64,000 bases of DNA from Haloferula sp. BvORR071 (GCF_000739615.1 NZ_BATP01000021.1:1-64000), one strand, 5' to 3'; counted from the stretch's first letter, positions 1-8,256 are shown. The notes: generated by a model from the sequence alone, not told the origin. A program made the numbers and translations.

Positions 1-428
1 TTCTCCGGGGTGTAGAGCACCGGGCCGGATTGGCCCACGCTCGGTCCGGGGATGACCCGGTTTCCGGCCCGGGTGCCTGCCCAGAAGCATAGCGCCATCC
101 CGGCCACCGCAGTGGTCGGCAGGAAGAAACGCCAGAAGCTGGAAAACCCGCTGCGCACGGCGGCGGCAGCCGCTGAGGGCCCCGTGACGGGCGCCGCACC
201 GGCAGCCTCCCGCGCGATCTCGCGGGAGATCCGGGAATTGAAGAAATCGGCATAGGGCGGCTCCACCGCGGCAGGCAGGTGCGCCCGCAGCAGCGATTTC
301 ATCTGCCGCGCCTGGTCGCGATGCTCCAGCCATTCCGGCTGGGTCGCAGCCCAAGCTTCGACAGTGGCGGCATCAGTGCCCTGCAGCTCATCTTCCACCC
401 ACAGGGCCAGCAGTTCTTCATCGGGCAT
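1..428 (-). CDS. Probable anti-sigma factor / membrane-anchored partner of ECF sigma factor (partial, C-terminus off the left edge)
   Basis: This reading frame is open from an ATG at 426-428 to the window edge, about 142 codons. It begins MPDEELLALWVEDELQGTD, an acidic, Leu-rich N-terminus typical of the short cytosolic domains that bind ECF sigma factors, although no HCC zinc motif is visible. A hydrophobic segment at about residues 105-122 (near FFLPTTAVAGMALCFWAGT) would cross the inner membrane. The start overlaps the sigma gene stop by 11 nt, which argues for translational coupling and for a sigma/anti-sigma pair. The anti-sigma role is inferred from position and architecture. The C-terminus is outside the window, so the size and the periplasmic part are unknown. 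Confidence 0.6.
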   Translation of the reverse strand, partial: MPDEELLALWVEDELQGTDAATVEAWAATQPEWLEHRDQARQMKSLLRAHLPAAVEPPYADFFNSRISREIAREAAGAAPVTGPSAAAAAVRSGFSSFWRFFLPTTAVAGMALCFWAGTRAGNRVIPGPSVGQSGPVLYTPE

Positions 429-1089
429 CGTATTCATCCTTGAGGAGGGATTGGAGTTTTTGTCGGGCGTAGAACAAACGGCTCATCACCGTGCCGAGCG
501 AGCAGCTCATCACCTCGGCGATTTCCTTATACGCCAAACCCTGGACGTCTTTCAAGATCACGGCTTCGCGATGTTCGGGGGATAATTTTTCCAGCGCGGC
601 TTCAATTTTCACCCGGAGCTCGTCCCCGACCAGCGCGTCGTCCGGACTTCGGGATTCGGCGGGAGTGGCCACCGCGGCAGGGTCGATCCGTTCACGGCTG
701 AGGAGTTCGTCGTTGATCTCGTCGCCCCCCTCGGGACGCCGTTTGCGGGTGAAATCATACACGCAGTTATGCGCGATCCGGTAGAGCCAGGTGGTGAAAC
801 GCGCCTTCGCCTCAAACCGTGGCAGAGCCTGCCACGCCTTGATAAAAGCCTCTTGAGAGAGGTCCCAAGCGTCGGTGTCGTTTTTGACCATATTGCGGAT
901 CATGGCGTAGATTCTTCCCCTATGCCGGGTGACCAATTCGTCATAGGCGCGGAGCTCGCCTGCTTGCGCGCGCAGCACCAAGGCCTCGTCATCCGGTTCG
1001 GCGGTTTCTCCGGGCATTCCGGAGGCGGCTCCGCCGGTCCCGGCTGGTCCCAGCACGGGGTTCGACGCGAGGCGCTGGAAAATATTCAT
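418..1089 (-). CDS. RNA polymerase sigma factor, ECF (RpoE-like) family
   Basis: This is a 223-aa ECF sigma factor. Region 2 lies at about residues 45-115 (YDELVTRHRGRIYAMIRNMV, then DLSQEAFIKAWQALPRF and TWLYRIAHN), a linker follows, and region 4 lies at about 160-215 (LSPEHREAVILKDVQGLAYK and EIAEVMSCSLGTVMSRLFYA, the helix-turn-helix). The N-terminal 24 residues before MPGETAEPDDEA are poorly conserved-looking and an internal Met could be the true start. It should direct RNA polymerase to a dedicated promoter set under control of the overlapping downstream membrane protein. It is divergent from the halogenase cluster, which it might control, but nothing in the sequence proves this. Confidence 0.93.
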   Translation of the reverse strand: MNIFQRLASNPVLGPAGTGGAASGMPGETAEPDDEALVLRAQAGELRAYDELVTRHRGRIYAMIRNMVKNDTDAWDLSQEAFIKAWQALPRFEAKARFTTWLYRIAHNCVYDFTRKRRPEGGDEINDELLSRERIDPAAVATPAESRSPDDALVGDELRVKIEAALEKLSPEHREAVILKDVQGLAYKEIAEVMSCSLGTVMSRLFYARQKLQSLLKDEYDAR

Positions 1090-1330
1090 GTTTTCGGGAA
1101 CCTGACGCGCGGCGGATTGGAGGAAGAAAATCGCCGCGGCAGCACCGACGGGATGCGCCGAAAGATGAGCAGCCCTTTTGACGCTGGCAACCTCATTCCC
1201 GGGGTCAGGAAACAGTCGTTTTAGATTCCTTGGCAGCGTGAGCCGGAGCCTATCTGAAAATTCCGCTCAGGGGCTAAATTGCATAATGCAATCCGATTAT
1301 AAAACGCCTCGACGCTGCGGCCCGCATCTT

Positions 1331-1349
1331 CGCACGAAATAATCGTGCG
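1331..1349 (+). promoter_or_regulatory. Short perfect hairpin in the halogenase leader
   Basis: CGCACGA and TCGTGCG form a perfect 7-bp inverted repeat with a 5-nt AT loop. A pyrimidine-rich tract follows, and the hairpin ends 24 nt before the first halogenase start. It could be an operator or a leader structure; no function is proven. The AT-rich patch upstream (1271-1304, with TTGCAT and TATAAA but only 13 nt apart) may hold the promoter. Confidence 0.3.
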
Positions 1350-1373
1350 CCTTTCTTCTGCGAGTCCCCGGTC

Positions 1374-2684
1374 ATGAGCTACGACGCGATCATCATCGGC
1401 GGCGGCCCCGGCGGCAGCACCGCGGGGAGTGTGCTGGCGCAGGCGGGCAAGAAGGTCCTGATTCTGGAGCGCGAGCGCTTTCCTCGTTTCCACGTGGGCG
1501 AGTCCCTGATCCCCTACGGCAACGATGTCCTTCGGGAGATCGGAGCCTGGGACAAGATGGTGGCCCACGGCTTCATGGAGAAGCTCGGCGCGGAGTTCGT
1601 GCTCGGGAACTCGAAGGCCGGGATCAACATCATCTTCGGCCGCTACCTGAATCCCCGCTACGCGCAGACATTCCAGGTGGAGCGCGCGAAGTTCGACAAC
1701 CTCTTGTTAGAGAACGCGGCCTCGCTGGGCTGCGAGGTCTGGCAGGAGACCAAGGTCAAGGAAGCCAAGGTCACGGACGAGGGGGTGAGCGTCACCTGCG
1801 AGAAGGACGGCCAGGTCCATGAAGTCTCCGCGCGCTGGATCATGGATGCCAGCGGGCGGGATGCCTTCCTCGGGCGGCAGATGAAGCTGCCGAAGACCGA
1901 CCTCGGCCTGCCAAAGAAGTTCGCGACCTTCGCGCACTTCCGCGGGGTGAAGCGCAACGATGCACCCTACCACGGGCACATCACCATCGTGCGCCTCGAT
2001 TTCGGCTGGTTCTGGATGATCCCGCTGGATGCGGAGAAGACCTCCATCGGACTGGTGCAGACCCTTGAGCACTTCAAGGCCACCGGCATGAATCCCGGCG
2101 AGTGCTTCGAGCACGTGGTGGCGAGTTCCACCGAACTCCAAAGCCGCATGGCCGGAGCGGAGCGTGTGACCGAATACAACTTCGCCGGAGACTACACCTA
2201 CCGCCACTTGCAGAATGCCGGGCCGCGCTGGCTCTTGATTGGCGATGCCGCGGGATTCATTGATCCGATTTTCTCCTCGGGTGTGATGCTCGCGATCCGC
2301 TCCGGCCACGCCGCGGCGAAGGAAGTGGTGGCTGCGGATGCGAAGGGCACGGCTCTCACGACCAAAGCCCAGAAGCGCTACACCAAACGGGTGGGCGAGA
2401 TGTGCGAGGTGTTCCTGAACATGATCAAGATGTTCTACAACAACGACTCCTTCGAGGTCTTCATGGACGAGCATCCTCCGAAGGGCATGGAGTGGGCGGT
2501 GAACAACCTGGTGGCGGGCAACACCCGCATGGGTTGGCGCCTGCGCTTCCACGTCTGGCTCTTCTACGCCGTGTGCACCATCCACCGCCGCAAGGCCATC
2601 GTGAAGAAGATCGACTTCTCCGATCCGCGGACGGCTGCGGCTCCGGCGGACGCGGAGGCCGAGGTCGCCACCCCAGTTTCTTGA
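1374..2684 (+). CDS. Flavin-dependent halogenase-like FAD oxidoreductase (phenol/pyrrole-type)
   Basis: This 436-aa Rossmann-fold flavoprotein has the FAD-binding GGGPGGS motif at residues 9-15, the VGESLIP motif at 41-47, and a halogenase-style GWFWMIPL segment (WxWxIP motif). It also has GDAAGFIDPIFSSG, the typical second FAD motif of pyrrole and phenol halogenases and related monooxygenases. Lys70 in EKLGAEF lies where the halogenase catalytic lysine normally sits. Such enzymes use FADH2 and O2 to make hypohalous acid that halogenates an aromatic or carrier-bound substrate. The substrate is unknown here. It is the first gene of a tight cluster (5 and 6 nt gaps) with a second homologue and an antiporter. 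A plain FAD hydroxylase or geranylgeranyl-reductase-like role is the main alternative. Confidence 0.85.
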   Translation: MSYDAIIIGGGPGGSTAGSVLAQAGKKVLILERERFPRFHVGESLIPYGNDVLREIGAWDKMVAHGFMEKLGAEFVLGNSKAGINIIFGRYLNPRYAQTFQVERAKFDNLLLENAASLGCEVWQETKVKEAKVTDEGVSVTCEKDGQVHEVSARWIMDASGRDAFLGRQMKLPKTDLGLPKKFATFAHFRGVKRNDAPYHGHITIVRLDFGWFWMIPLDAEKTSIGLVQTLEHFKATGMNPGECFEHVVASSTELQSRMAGAERVTEYNFAGDYTYRHLQNAGPRWLLIGDAAGFIDPIFSSGVMLAIRSGHAAAKEVVAADAKGTALTTKAQKRYTKRVGEMCEVFLNMIKMFYNNDSFEVFMDEHPPKGMEWAVNNLVAGNTRMGWRLRFHVWLFYAVCTIHRRKAIVKKIDFSDPRTAAAPADAEAEVATPVS

Positions 2685-2689
2685 TAGAC

Positions 2690-4246
2690 ATGGAAACCAC
2701 TCCTCTCTCCGACGAGTATGATGTGATCGTTCTCGGCGGCGCGCTTTCGGGTGCGGCCACCGCCACCTTGCTACTGCGCCACAATCCCGGCATCCGGGTG
2801 CTGATCATCGAGCGCACCGAGCGGCTCGGCCGCCGCGTGGGCGAGGCCACGGTGGAAGTCAGCGCCTACTTCATGGGCCGGGTGCTTGGCCTGACGCGCT
2901 ACCTGAACGAAAACCAGATCTGCAAGCAGGGCCTGCGCTTCTGGTTCAAGAACGACGAGGTGGAGAACATCTCCCAGGCCAGCGAACTCGGTGCGAAGTA
3001 TCAAGTACGCCTGCCCTCGTACCAGCTCGACCGCCAGACCTTCGATGAAGAGGTCCTGCGCCGCGCCGGCGAGGCGGGCGCGCAGATCCTGCGGCCCGCG
3101 GTGATCCGCAATGTCGAGCTCAATGCCTGCGGACTGCAAAGCGTGGAGCTGAAATACGCGGGCGAGGTGAAGACCGTGAAAGCCCGCTGGGTGGTGGATG
3201 CCTCCGGCGTGGCGGCGCTCCTCGCCCGCAAGAACGGCTGGTGGGTGCGCAATGACGAACACCCCACCGCCGCGGCTTGGTCGCGCTGGAGGGGCCTGAA
3301 GGATTGGGACGGCCGCGAGCTGGCGGAGAAGTATCCGGAGTGGTCGAAGCAATGCCACGGCGTGCGCGGCACCGCCACCAACCACATCATCGGCGACGGT
3401 TGGTGGAGCTGGTGGATCCCGCTCAAGGGCGGCGATACCAGCGTGGGCGTGGTCTTCGACCAGCGGATCGTGGAGTGGAAGGAAGGCGGCAAGGTCGCCG
3501 ATCGCCTGAAGGATTTCCTAATGGAGCACCCGGTTGCGCGCGAACTGCTTGCGGATGCCACCTACGACGAGGAGGACGTCCACTGGCGGCGCAACCTCGC
3601 CTACTACAGCACCACCTTCGCGGGCGATGGCTTTGTGCTGGTGGGCGATGCCGCGGCCTTCATGGATCCCTTCTACAGCCCGGGGATGGACTGGATCTCC
3701 TTCAGCACCACCAGTGCCGCGCATCTGATCACGCGCATCCGCAAGGGCGAGGCCGCGGAGGCATTGGTCGCGAAACACAACCGCGACTTCGCGACCTGCC
3801 ACCGCCGCTGGTTCGAGTCGGTTTACAAGGACAAGTACCACTACATGGCCGAGTACGACCTCATGAGCTTGGCCTTCCGCCTAGACCTCAGCCTCTACTA
3901 CTGGGGCGTGGTCGTGCCGCCCTTCGAGGAAGGCGAGATGGCACTGACCATGCCGCCGTTCTCACCGCCCAGCGGCAGGATCTTCGCCGCGCTGATGAGC
4001 TGCTACAACCGCCGCTTCGCCGCGATCGCAAAACGCCGCCGCAAGCACGGCCTATTAGGGAAGACGAACAAGGAAATGCGCTGCTTGCTGCCCGGCTTTA
4101 CCCTGGAGCGCAAGGACATGTTCCGGCTCTTCGGGATGCTTTTCGACTGGGCGAAGCTCGAGCTGCGCGAGGGCTTCTACACCTGGTTCGCACCGGATGA
4201 AGAAGATCCCTTGAGAAGCCCCGCGAAAACCGAAGCTCGCGCCTGA
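2690..4246 (+). CDS. Second flavin-dependent halogenase-like FAD oxidoreductase
   Basis: The chosen ATG, METTPLSDEYDVIVLGG, lies 5 nt after the upstream stop; the longer frame would overlap the first gene throughout. The product has 518 aa. An FAD motif GGALSGAA is at about residues 16-23 and a GEATV motif at 51-55. Lys79 in CKQGLRF aligns by eye with the catalytic Lys79 of RebH/PrnA. A GWWSWWIPL motif follows, and then GDAAAFMDPFYSPGMDW. The C-terminal 120 residues are basic and aromatic-rich and longer than in the first paralogue. It probably acts on a product or substrate of the first enzyme, possibly as a halogenase or monooxygenase pair; that is inference from adjacency and homology. Confidence 0.82.
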   Translation: METTPLSDEYDVIVLGGALSGAATATLLLRHNPGIRVLIIERTERLGRRVGEATVEVSAYFMGRVLGLTRYLNENQICKQGLRFWFKNDEVENISQASELGAKYQVRLPSYQLDRQTFDEEVLRRAGEAGAQILRPAVIRNVELNACGLQSVELKYAGEVKTVKARWVVDASGVAALLARKNGWWVRNDEHPTAAAWSRWRGLKDWDGRELAEKYPEWSKQCHGVRGTATNHIIGDGWWSWWIPLKGGDTSVGVVFDQRIVEWKEGGKVADRLKDFLMEHPVARELLADATYDEEDVHWRRNLAYYSTTFAGDGFVLVGDAAAFMDPFYSPGMDWISFSTTSAAHLITRIRKGEAAEALVAKHNRDFATCHRRWFESVYKDKYHYMAEYDLMSLAFRLDLSLYYWGVVVPPFEEGEMALTMPPFSPPSGRIFAALMSCYNRRFAAIAKRRRKHGLLGKTNKEMRCLLPGFTLERKDMFRLFGMLFDWAKLELREGFYTWFAPDEEDPLRSPAKTEARA

Positions 4247-4252
4247 TCCGTC

Positions 4253-5719
4253 ATGAATCGCAACACCATCTTCTATCTGGTCGTGCTGCTCGTCGTAGGC
4301 GGCGGCATTCTCGGTGTCATCAAGCTCGGCGCGGGACTTCCCGGCCCGACCCACACGGAGGCATCCCTGGCCGCAGAGGCCGCCCGCGCCGCATCAGCGA
4401 CTCACGCGGCTGCGACCGATTCGGCCTTCGGGGCCATGCTCGCCTCCCTGTCGGCGAACCTGAATGATCCGCTCAGCCGCCTTTTCATCCAGCTCCTCGT
4501 GATCATCGGTGCCTCGCGCGTGGTCGGCGGGATCTTCACCAAGCTTGGCCAACCAGCGGTGGTGGGCGAGATGGTGGCGGGTATCCTGCTCGGGCCCTCG
4601 CTGCTGGGCTGGGTTTCACCGGACATGTTCAAGTTCGTGTTTCCGGCGACCTCCCTCGGCACGCTGAAACTGCTCAGCCAGATCGGCGTGTGCCTCTTCA
4701 TGTTCACCGTGGGCATGGAGCTCGATGTCCGGCAGGTGCGCAACAAGGCGCATACCGCGGTGGTCGTCAGCCACGCCAGCATCGTCGCACCCTATTTCCT
4801 CGGCGTGGTGCTCGCCTACTTCCTTTATAGTAGCTTGGCCCAGCCGGGCACGAACTTCACGGCCTTCGCACTGTTCATGGGCATCTCCATGAGCATCACC
4901 GCCTTTCCGGTGTTGGCCCGGATCCTCCAGGAGCGCGGCATGACCCAGACTTACCTGGGAAATACGGCCGTGACCTGCGCCGCGGTGGATGATGTCACCG
5001 CTTGGAGCGCGCTGGCCTTTGTGGTCGCCATCGCTGGCTCGACCAGCGTGGCAGGCTCCGCGCTGAATCTCGCGCTGGTGCTGGCCTTCATCGTGGCCAT
5101 GGTCTGGGGACTGCGCCCTCTGCTGCCCCGCCTTTTCGGCTGCGGGGAACTGGAGCGAGCGGATCCCTCGAAGCGCACGCTCGCGATCACCATCTGCGCC
5201 GTGCTGGTCTCCGCCCTCTGCACCGAGCTGGTAGGCATCCACGCGCTCTTCGGCTCCTTTCTCGCGGGCGCGATCATGCCGGACATCGCCGGGTTCCGCC
5301 ACAAGCTGGCGGTGCGGGTGGAGAATTTCAGCACGGTGCTGCTTCTGCCGCTGTTCTTCGCCTTTACCGGCCTGCGGACCCAGATCGGACTCCTCAATGA
5401 CCTCAACGGCTGGCTGATCTGCCTCGCGATCATCGGTGTGGCCACCGCGGGAAAACTCGGCGGCAGCGCCCTCACGGCACGCTTCACCGGCATGAGCTGG
5501 CGCGACTCGCTGCAACTCGGCGCGCTGATGAATACACGCGGCTTGATGGAGCTGATCGCGCTGAACATCGGCTACGATCTGGGCATCCTCTCGCCGCGGA
5601 TCTTCGCGATGCTTGTCATCATGGCACTGGTTACCACCGCGATGACCGGACCGCTGCTGACTTGGTTCCAGCGGATGACAGTTCGCGAGGAAGTCCCGGA
5701 CGACCTCGTGCGGTCTTAA
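4253..5719 (+). CDS. Cation/proton antiporter, CPA2 (Kef/NapA-like) family
   Basis: This is a 488-aa inner-membrane protein with about 13 hydrophobic helices. An extra N-terminal helix and an Ala-rich linker precede the conserved core, which begins near LNDPLSRLFIQLLVIIGASR. Conserved CPA2 features include GQPAVVGEMVAGILLGPSLLG, the paired aspartates of AVDDVTAW in the ion-binding helix, and FAFTGLRTQIGLL. There is no RCK/TrkA-N domain. It starts 6 nt after the second halogenase gene, so it is very probably co-transcribed. A role in ion or pH homeostasis linked to the halogenase pathway is possible but unproven. Confidence 0.9.
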   Translation: MNRNTIFYLVVLLVVGGGILGVIKLGAGLPGPTHTEASLAAEAARAASATHAAATDSAFGAMLASLSANLNDPLSRLFIQLLVIIGASRVVGGIFTKLGQPAVVGEMVAGILLGPSLLGWVSPDMFKFVFPATSLGTLKLLSQIGVCLFMFTVGMELDVRQVRNKAHTAVVVSHASIVAPYFLGVVLAYFLYSSLAQPGTNFTAFALFMGISMSITAFPVLARILQERGMTQTYLGNTAVTCAAVDDVTAWSALAFVVAIAGSTSVAGSALNLALVLAFIVAMVWGLRPLLPRLFGCGELERADPSKRTLAITICAVLVSALCTELVGIHALFGSFLAGAIMPDIAGFRHKLAVRVENFSTVLLLPLFFAFTGLRTQIGLLNDLNGWLICLAIIGVATAGKLGGSALTARFTGMSWRDSLQLGALMNTRGLMELIALNIGYDLGILSPRIFAMLVIMALVTTAMTGPLLTWFQRMTVREEVPDDLVRS

Positions 5720-5742
5720 CCATGAAGCGACGAACGGTCCCC

Positions 5743-5926
5743 TATGGAGTGCGGTGGCACGACACCGCTTTGGCTGCTGGAGCGCTTGGTCTCCTCCAAT
5801 TTGTGGCCGCTTCCCGCGGCGCAACCGAAGCATCCACCGGATAGCTCACTCATCGCCAATCCGTGGCCGTCTACCGCAGCGACACCAACCCGAAGCCAAA
5901 GCGGTATCGTGCCACCGCACTCCATA
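5743..5926. repeat. 33-bp inverted-repeat element (MITE/REP-like) between antiporter and halogenase genes
   Basis: Positions 5743-5775 (starting TATGGAGTGCGGTGGCAC) and 5894-5926 are reverse complements over 33 nt with one mismatch (gacaccg versus gataccg). Inside are two imperfect direct repeats, at about 5796-5830 and 5856-5895, each containing CCAAT..GTGGCCG..CCGC.GC. The frames that cross it (for example one beginning MECGGTTPLWLLE) are products of the repeat and not genes. It resembles a small non-autonomous palindromic element. A duplicated target site could not be identified by eye. Confidence 0.75.
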
Positions 5927-6012
5927 AGCCGCTCTCACTACTCGAAAACCACCTTAAGTGAGTACCATTCGTCACTGCTCCTCTTCCCCAAAACCCCAAA
6001 ACCCAAAACCCC

Positions 6013-7512
6013 ATGATTCAAGAAGTCCTAGTCCTCGGCGGCGGTAGCGCCGGCTTCATCGCAGCGATCTCGATCAAGCGCAAGATCCCGCAGCTCAAGG
6101 TGCTGGTGGTGCGCAGCACCGCGATCGGCGTGATCGGTGTGGGTGAAAGCACGACCCCGAATTTCCCGCGCCACCTCTTCGAGTATCTCGGCATCTCGCG
6201 GAAGCGCTTCTACGAGCTGGCCCAACCGACCTGGAAGCTCGGTATCCGCTTCCTGTGGGGGGCACGCGGGAGCTTCGACTACACCTTTAACTTGCAACTC
6301 GATTCCCACTACGAGGACCTGCCCAAGCCCACCGGCTACTACTGTGACGACGACTTCAACGACGCCAGCCTGCCCGGCGCACTGATGCGCCGCGACATGG
6401 CCTTCCCCCGCCAGCAGGATGGATCGCCGGAAATTCATCCCTGGCACGCCTTCCACATCGAGAACAAGAAATTCATCGAGATCCTCGAGATCGTGGCGAA
6501 GGAAGAAGGGGTGGAAGTCACCGATGGCAAGGTCACCGGCACCGAGCGCGGCGACCAAGGCATCGCGGCGGTGCACCTGGAAGACGGCCGACGCCTCACC
6601 GCAGACTTGTTCATCGATGCCAGCGGCTTCCGCAGTGAGCTGTTAGGAAAGACTTTGGAGGAGCCTTTCGTCAGCTTCGACAAGTCACTCTTTTGCAGCA
6701 GGGCCGTGATCGGCGGCTGGGAACGTGGACCCGACGAACCGATCCTGCCCTACACCACCGCTGAAACGATGGACGCCGGCTGGGCCTGGCGCATCGACCA
6801 CGAGAAGCTGATCAATCGCGGCTACGTCTATTGCCCGGAGTATATCTCCGACGATGAGGCGGCAGCCGAGTTCCAGCGTAAGAACCCGCGGGCCAAAGTG
6901 GAACCGCGGATCGTGAACTTCCGTTCGGGCTTCTACCAACGCCAGTGGGTGGACAATGTGGTCGCCTTCGGCAATGCGGGCGGCTTCGTTGAACCGCTGG
7001 AGTCCACCGCGATCATGATCCTCTGCTCGCACATCCAGACCTTGGTGGACTTCCTCAAGCACGCCGACCTGCAGCCTACGCCGACGATGAAGCGGCTCTA
7101 CAATGACCTGACCGCGAACACCTGGGACGACATCCGGCAGTTCCTCTCCCTGCACTACAAGTTCAACGGCAAGCTGGATACGCCCTTCTGGAAGGTGGCC
7201 CGCGAGGAAACGGATGTCTCGGGCATCCAGGACTTCATCGACTTCTATCAGGAGAACGGCCCGACAGGCTTTGCCCGCTACCGGCTACCGCGCAGCCAGA
7301 ACGACTTCGGGCTCGAAGGCTTCATGGTGATGATGGTGGGCAACCAGGTGCCCTACAACAAGCGCCACAAGGCCACACCCCAGGAGCTCCAGATCTGGGC
7401 CCAGAAGAAGCAGCTATTCGCGCAACAAGCCAACCGGGGGATCCGCAGCGAGGAGGCGTTGGCCTACGTGAAGCACCATGGCTGGCAGTGGAATGCCGAT
7501 ACCCGGAAGTAG
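6013..7512 (+). CDS. Tryptophan halogenase family protein
   Basis: This 499-aa FADH2-dependent halogenase has GGGSAG at 9-14 and GVGESTTP at 42-49. Lys75 in TWKLGIRF matches the catalytic Lys79 of RebH/PrnA. DLFIDASGFRSELLG at about 198-212 corresponds to the FAD/substrate region. VEPLEST at 326-332 places Glu330 at the position of RebH Glu346. The signature WxWxIP motif is degenerate: GWAWRID at 256-262, with Asp where Pro is normal. The length fits the family (about 500-540). Substrate could be free tryptophan or another aromatic. The repeat element and a 290-nt gap separate it from the antiporter gene, so it may have its own promoter. Confidence 0.92.
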   Translation: MIQEVLVLGGGSAGFIAAISIKRKIPQLKVLVVRSTAIGVIGVGESTTPNFPRHLFEYLGISRKRFYELAQPTWKLGIRFLWGARGSFDYTFNLQLDSHYEDLPKPTGYYCDDDFNDASLPGALMRRDMAFPRQQDGSPEIHPWHAFHIENKKFIEILEIVAKEEGVEVTDGKVTGTERGDQGIAAVHLEDGRRLTADLFIDASGFRSELLGKTLEEPFVSFDKSLFCSRAVIGGWERGPDEPILPYTTAETMDAGWAWRIDHEKLINRGYVYCPEYISDDEAAAEFQRKNPRAKVEPRIVNFRSGFYQRQWVDNVVAFGNAGGFVEPLESTAIMILCSHIQTLVDFLKHADLQPTPTMKRLYNDLTANTWDDIRQFLSLHYKFNGKLDTPFWKVAREETDVSGIQDFIDFYQENGPTGFARYRLPRSQNDFGLEGFMVMMVGNQVPYNKRHKATPQELQIWAQKKQLFAQQANRGIRSEEALAYVKHHGWQWNADTRK

Positions 7513-7526
7513 CGCAAAAAGTGCAT

Positions 7527-7550
7527 GCCACCGCTAAGACAAACGGTGGC
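7527..7550 (+). terminator. Hairpin downstream of tryptophan halogenase
   Basis: GCCACCG and CGGTGGC pair as a 7-bp stem with a 10-nt loop, 15 nt after the halogenase stop. It is followed by TTGTATAG and not by a proper T tract, so it is a weak terminator candidate. Confidence 0.35.
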
Positions 7551-7594
7551 TTGTATAGCGTACCGCCGCGGGTGCTTTTCTATGCTCGCGGAGC

Positions 7595-7897
7595 GTGAGC
7601 CCGCGTCGAAATTTCCCCGATATCCGCGCCCTGAGGAAAGCCATCCAAGGCCGGCGGATCGTGTCCTTCTGGTGCAAGAACAACGCCTTCCGGATCGAGC
7701 CCTATGGATTGCTCCAAGCCAAATGCACCAAGGCCTGGGTCCTCGCCGGGTGGTGCCTGGAGCGGCAGTCGTGGCGCTTCTTCCGCTTCGCCGAACTTCG
7801 GGATGTGGTGATGCAGGAGGAGCGCTTCCCGCTGCGTGACGACTTCCCGATGGAGGTGCCGGACTGCCGGGGCGGCTGGCGGCGGCGGGAGGCTTGA
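7595..7897 (+). CDS. Small stand-alone WYL-domain-like protein
   Basis: This is a 100-aa frame with a GTG start (SPRRNFPDIRALRKAI follows). Its pattern matches a WYL domain: an N-terminal ALRKAIQGRRIVSFWCKN strand-helix, then FRIEPYGLLQ, then AWVLAGWCLERQSWRFFRF (WYL triad read as W-V-L), and ELRDVVMQEERF. WYL domains bind ligands or nucleic acid and usually follow an HTH; here there is no HTH, so it may be a free sensor domain. The start is uncertain and no clear ribosome binding site is visible. A conserved 3-prime element begins directly after the stop codon. Confidence 0.6.
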   Translation: MSPRRNFPDIRALRKAIQGRRIVSFWCKNNAFRIEPYGLLQAKCTKAWVLAGWCLERQSWRFFRFAELRDVVMQEERFPLRDDFPMEVPDCRGGWRRREA

Positions 7898-8104
7898 TGT
7901 CCGATTTTACCCCCATGATCGCGTGATTGGAGTCGGCGCAAAATCGGCCATGATCACTCCCGTAAGCCGAACGGTCCCCCCGCCGCGAGACTTGCAATCC
8001 CCCACCAAACAGACCCGCCCTTCCCCCCCCGAGGACGGAAGCCACCCCCAAGGGAAAACCCGCTGCCTTCGTTCCCCCAAACGGCGTTAGCGGGTTTTTC
8101 TTGT
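7898..8104 (+). ncRNA. Candidate structured 3-prime element A with C-rich-loop terminator (copy 1)
   Basis: This is a non-coding stretch directly after the WYL gene stop, with a diverged second copy after purL (11989-12212). CCGATTTT (7901-7908) can pair with AAAATCGG (7940-7947). The segment CGCAAAATCGGCCATGATC and the following CGTAAGCC are shared with copy 2. The element ends in a terminator: AAAACCCGCT (8055-8064) with AGCGGGTTTT (8089-8098), an inner CGTT/AACG stem with a CCCCCA loop, then a T-rich tail. It may be a 3-prime-UTR-derived small RNA or a dispersed structured terminator. I could not match it to a known RNA family. Confidence 0.5.
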
Positions 8105-8256
8105 ACAGGACAGGCCTCAGCAAAGCACACAACCCACTACATTACAATGTGATAAAGCGACCACCAATGCTCTCTCATGGCATTTCCGGGGACACCCGGC
8201 TTGCCCTCCGGGGGGTGGTAGCTAGCATTCAGCGCCTCCGCAGTCGCTGTCGCCCA

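Noticed and set aside
1707-2585. 292-aa minus-strand frame opposite the first halogenase gene
   Set aside because: His/Glu/Val-rich shadow of a GC-rich coding strand with no domain; typical antisense artefact.
2402-2689. N-terminal extension of the second halogenase-like gene
   Set aside because: It overlaps the first halogenase gene in another frame and lacks FAD-domain sequence; the ATG at 2690 begins the conserved domain.
5744-6016. 90-aa frame beginning MECGGTTPLWLLE
   Set aside because: It lies inside the inverted-repeat element and both ends are encoded by the palindrome; it is a repeat artefact.
8101-8256. 52-codon N-terminal extension of PurL
   Set aside because: Starts inside the terminator of the upstream element and does not resemble PurL; the ATG at 8257 fits the family.
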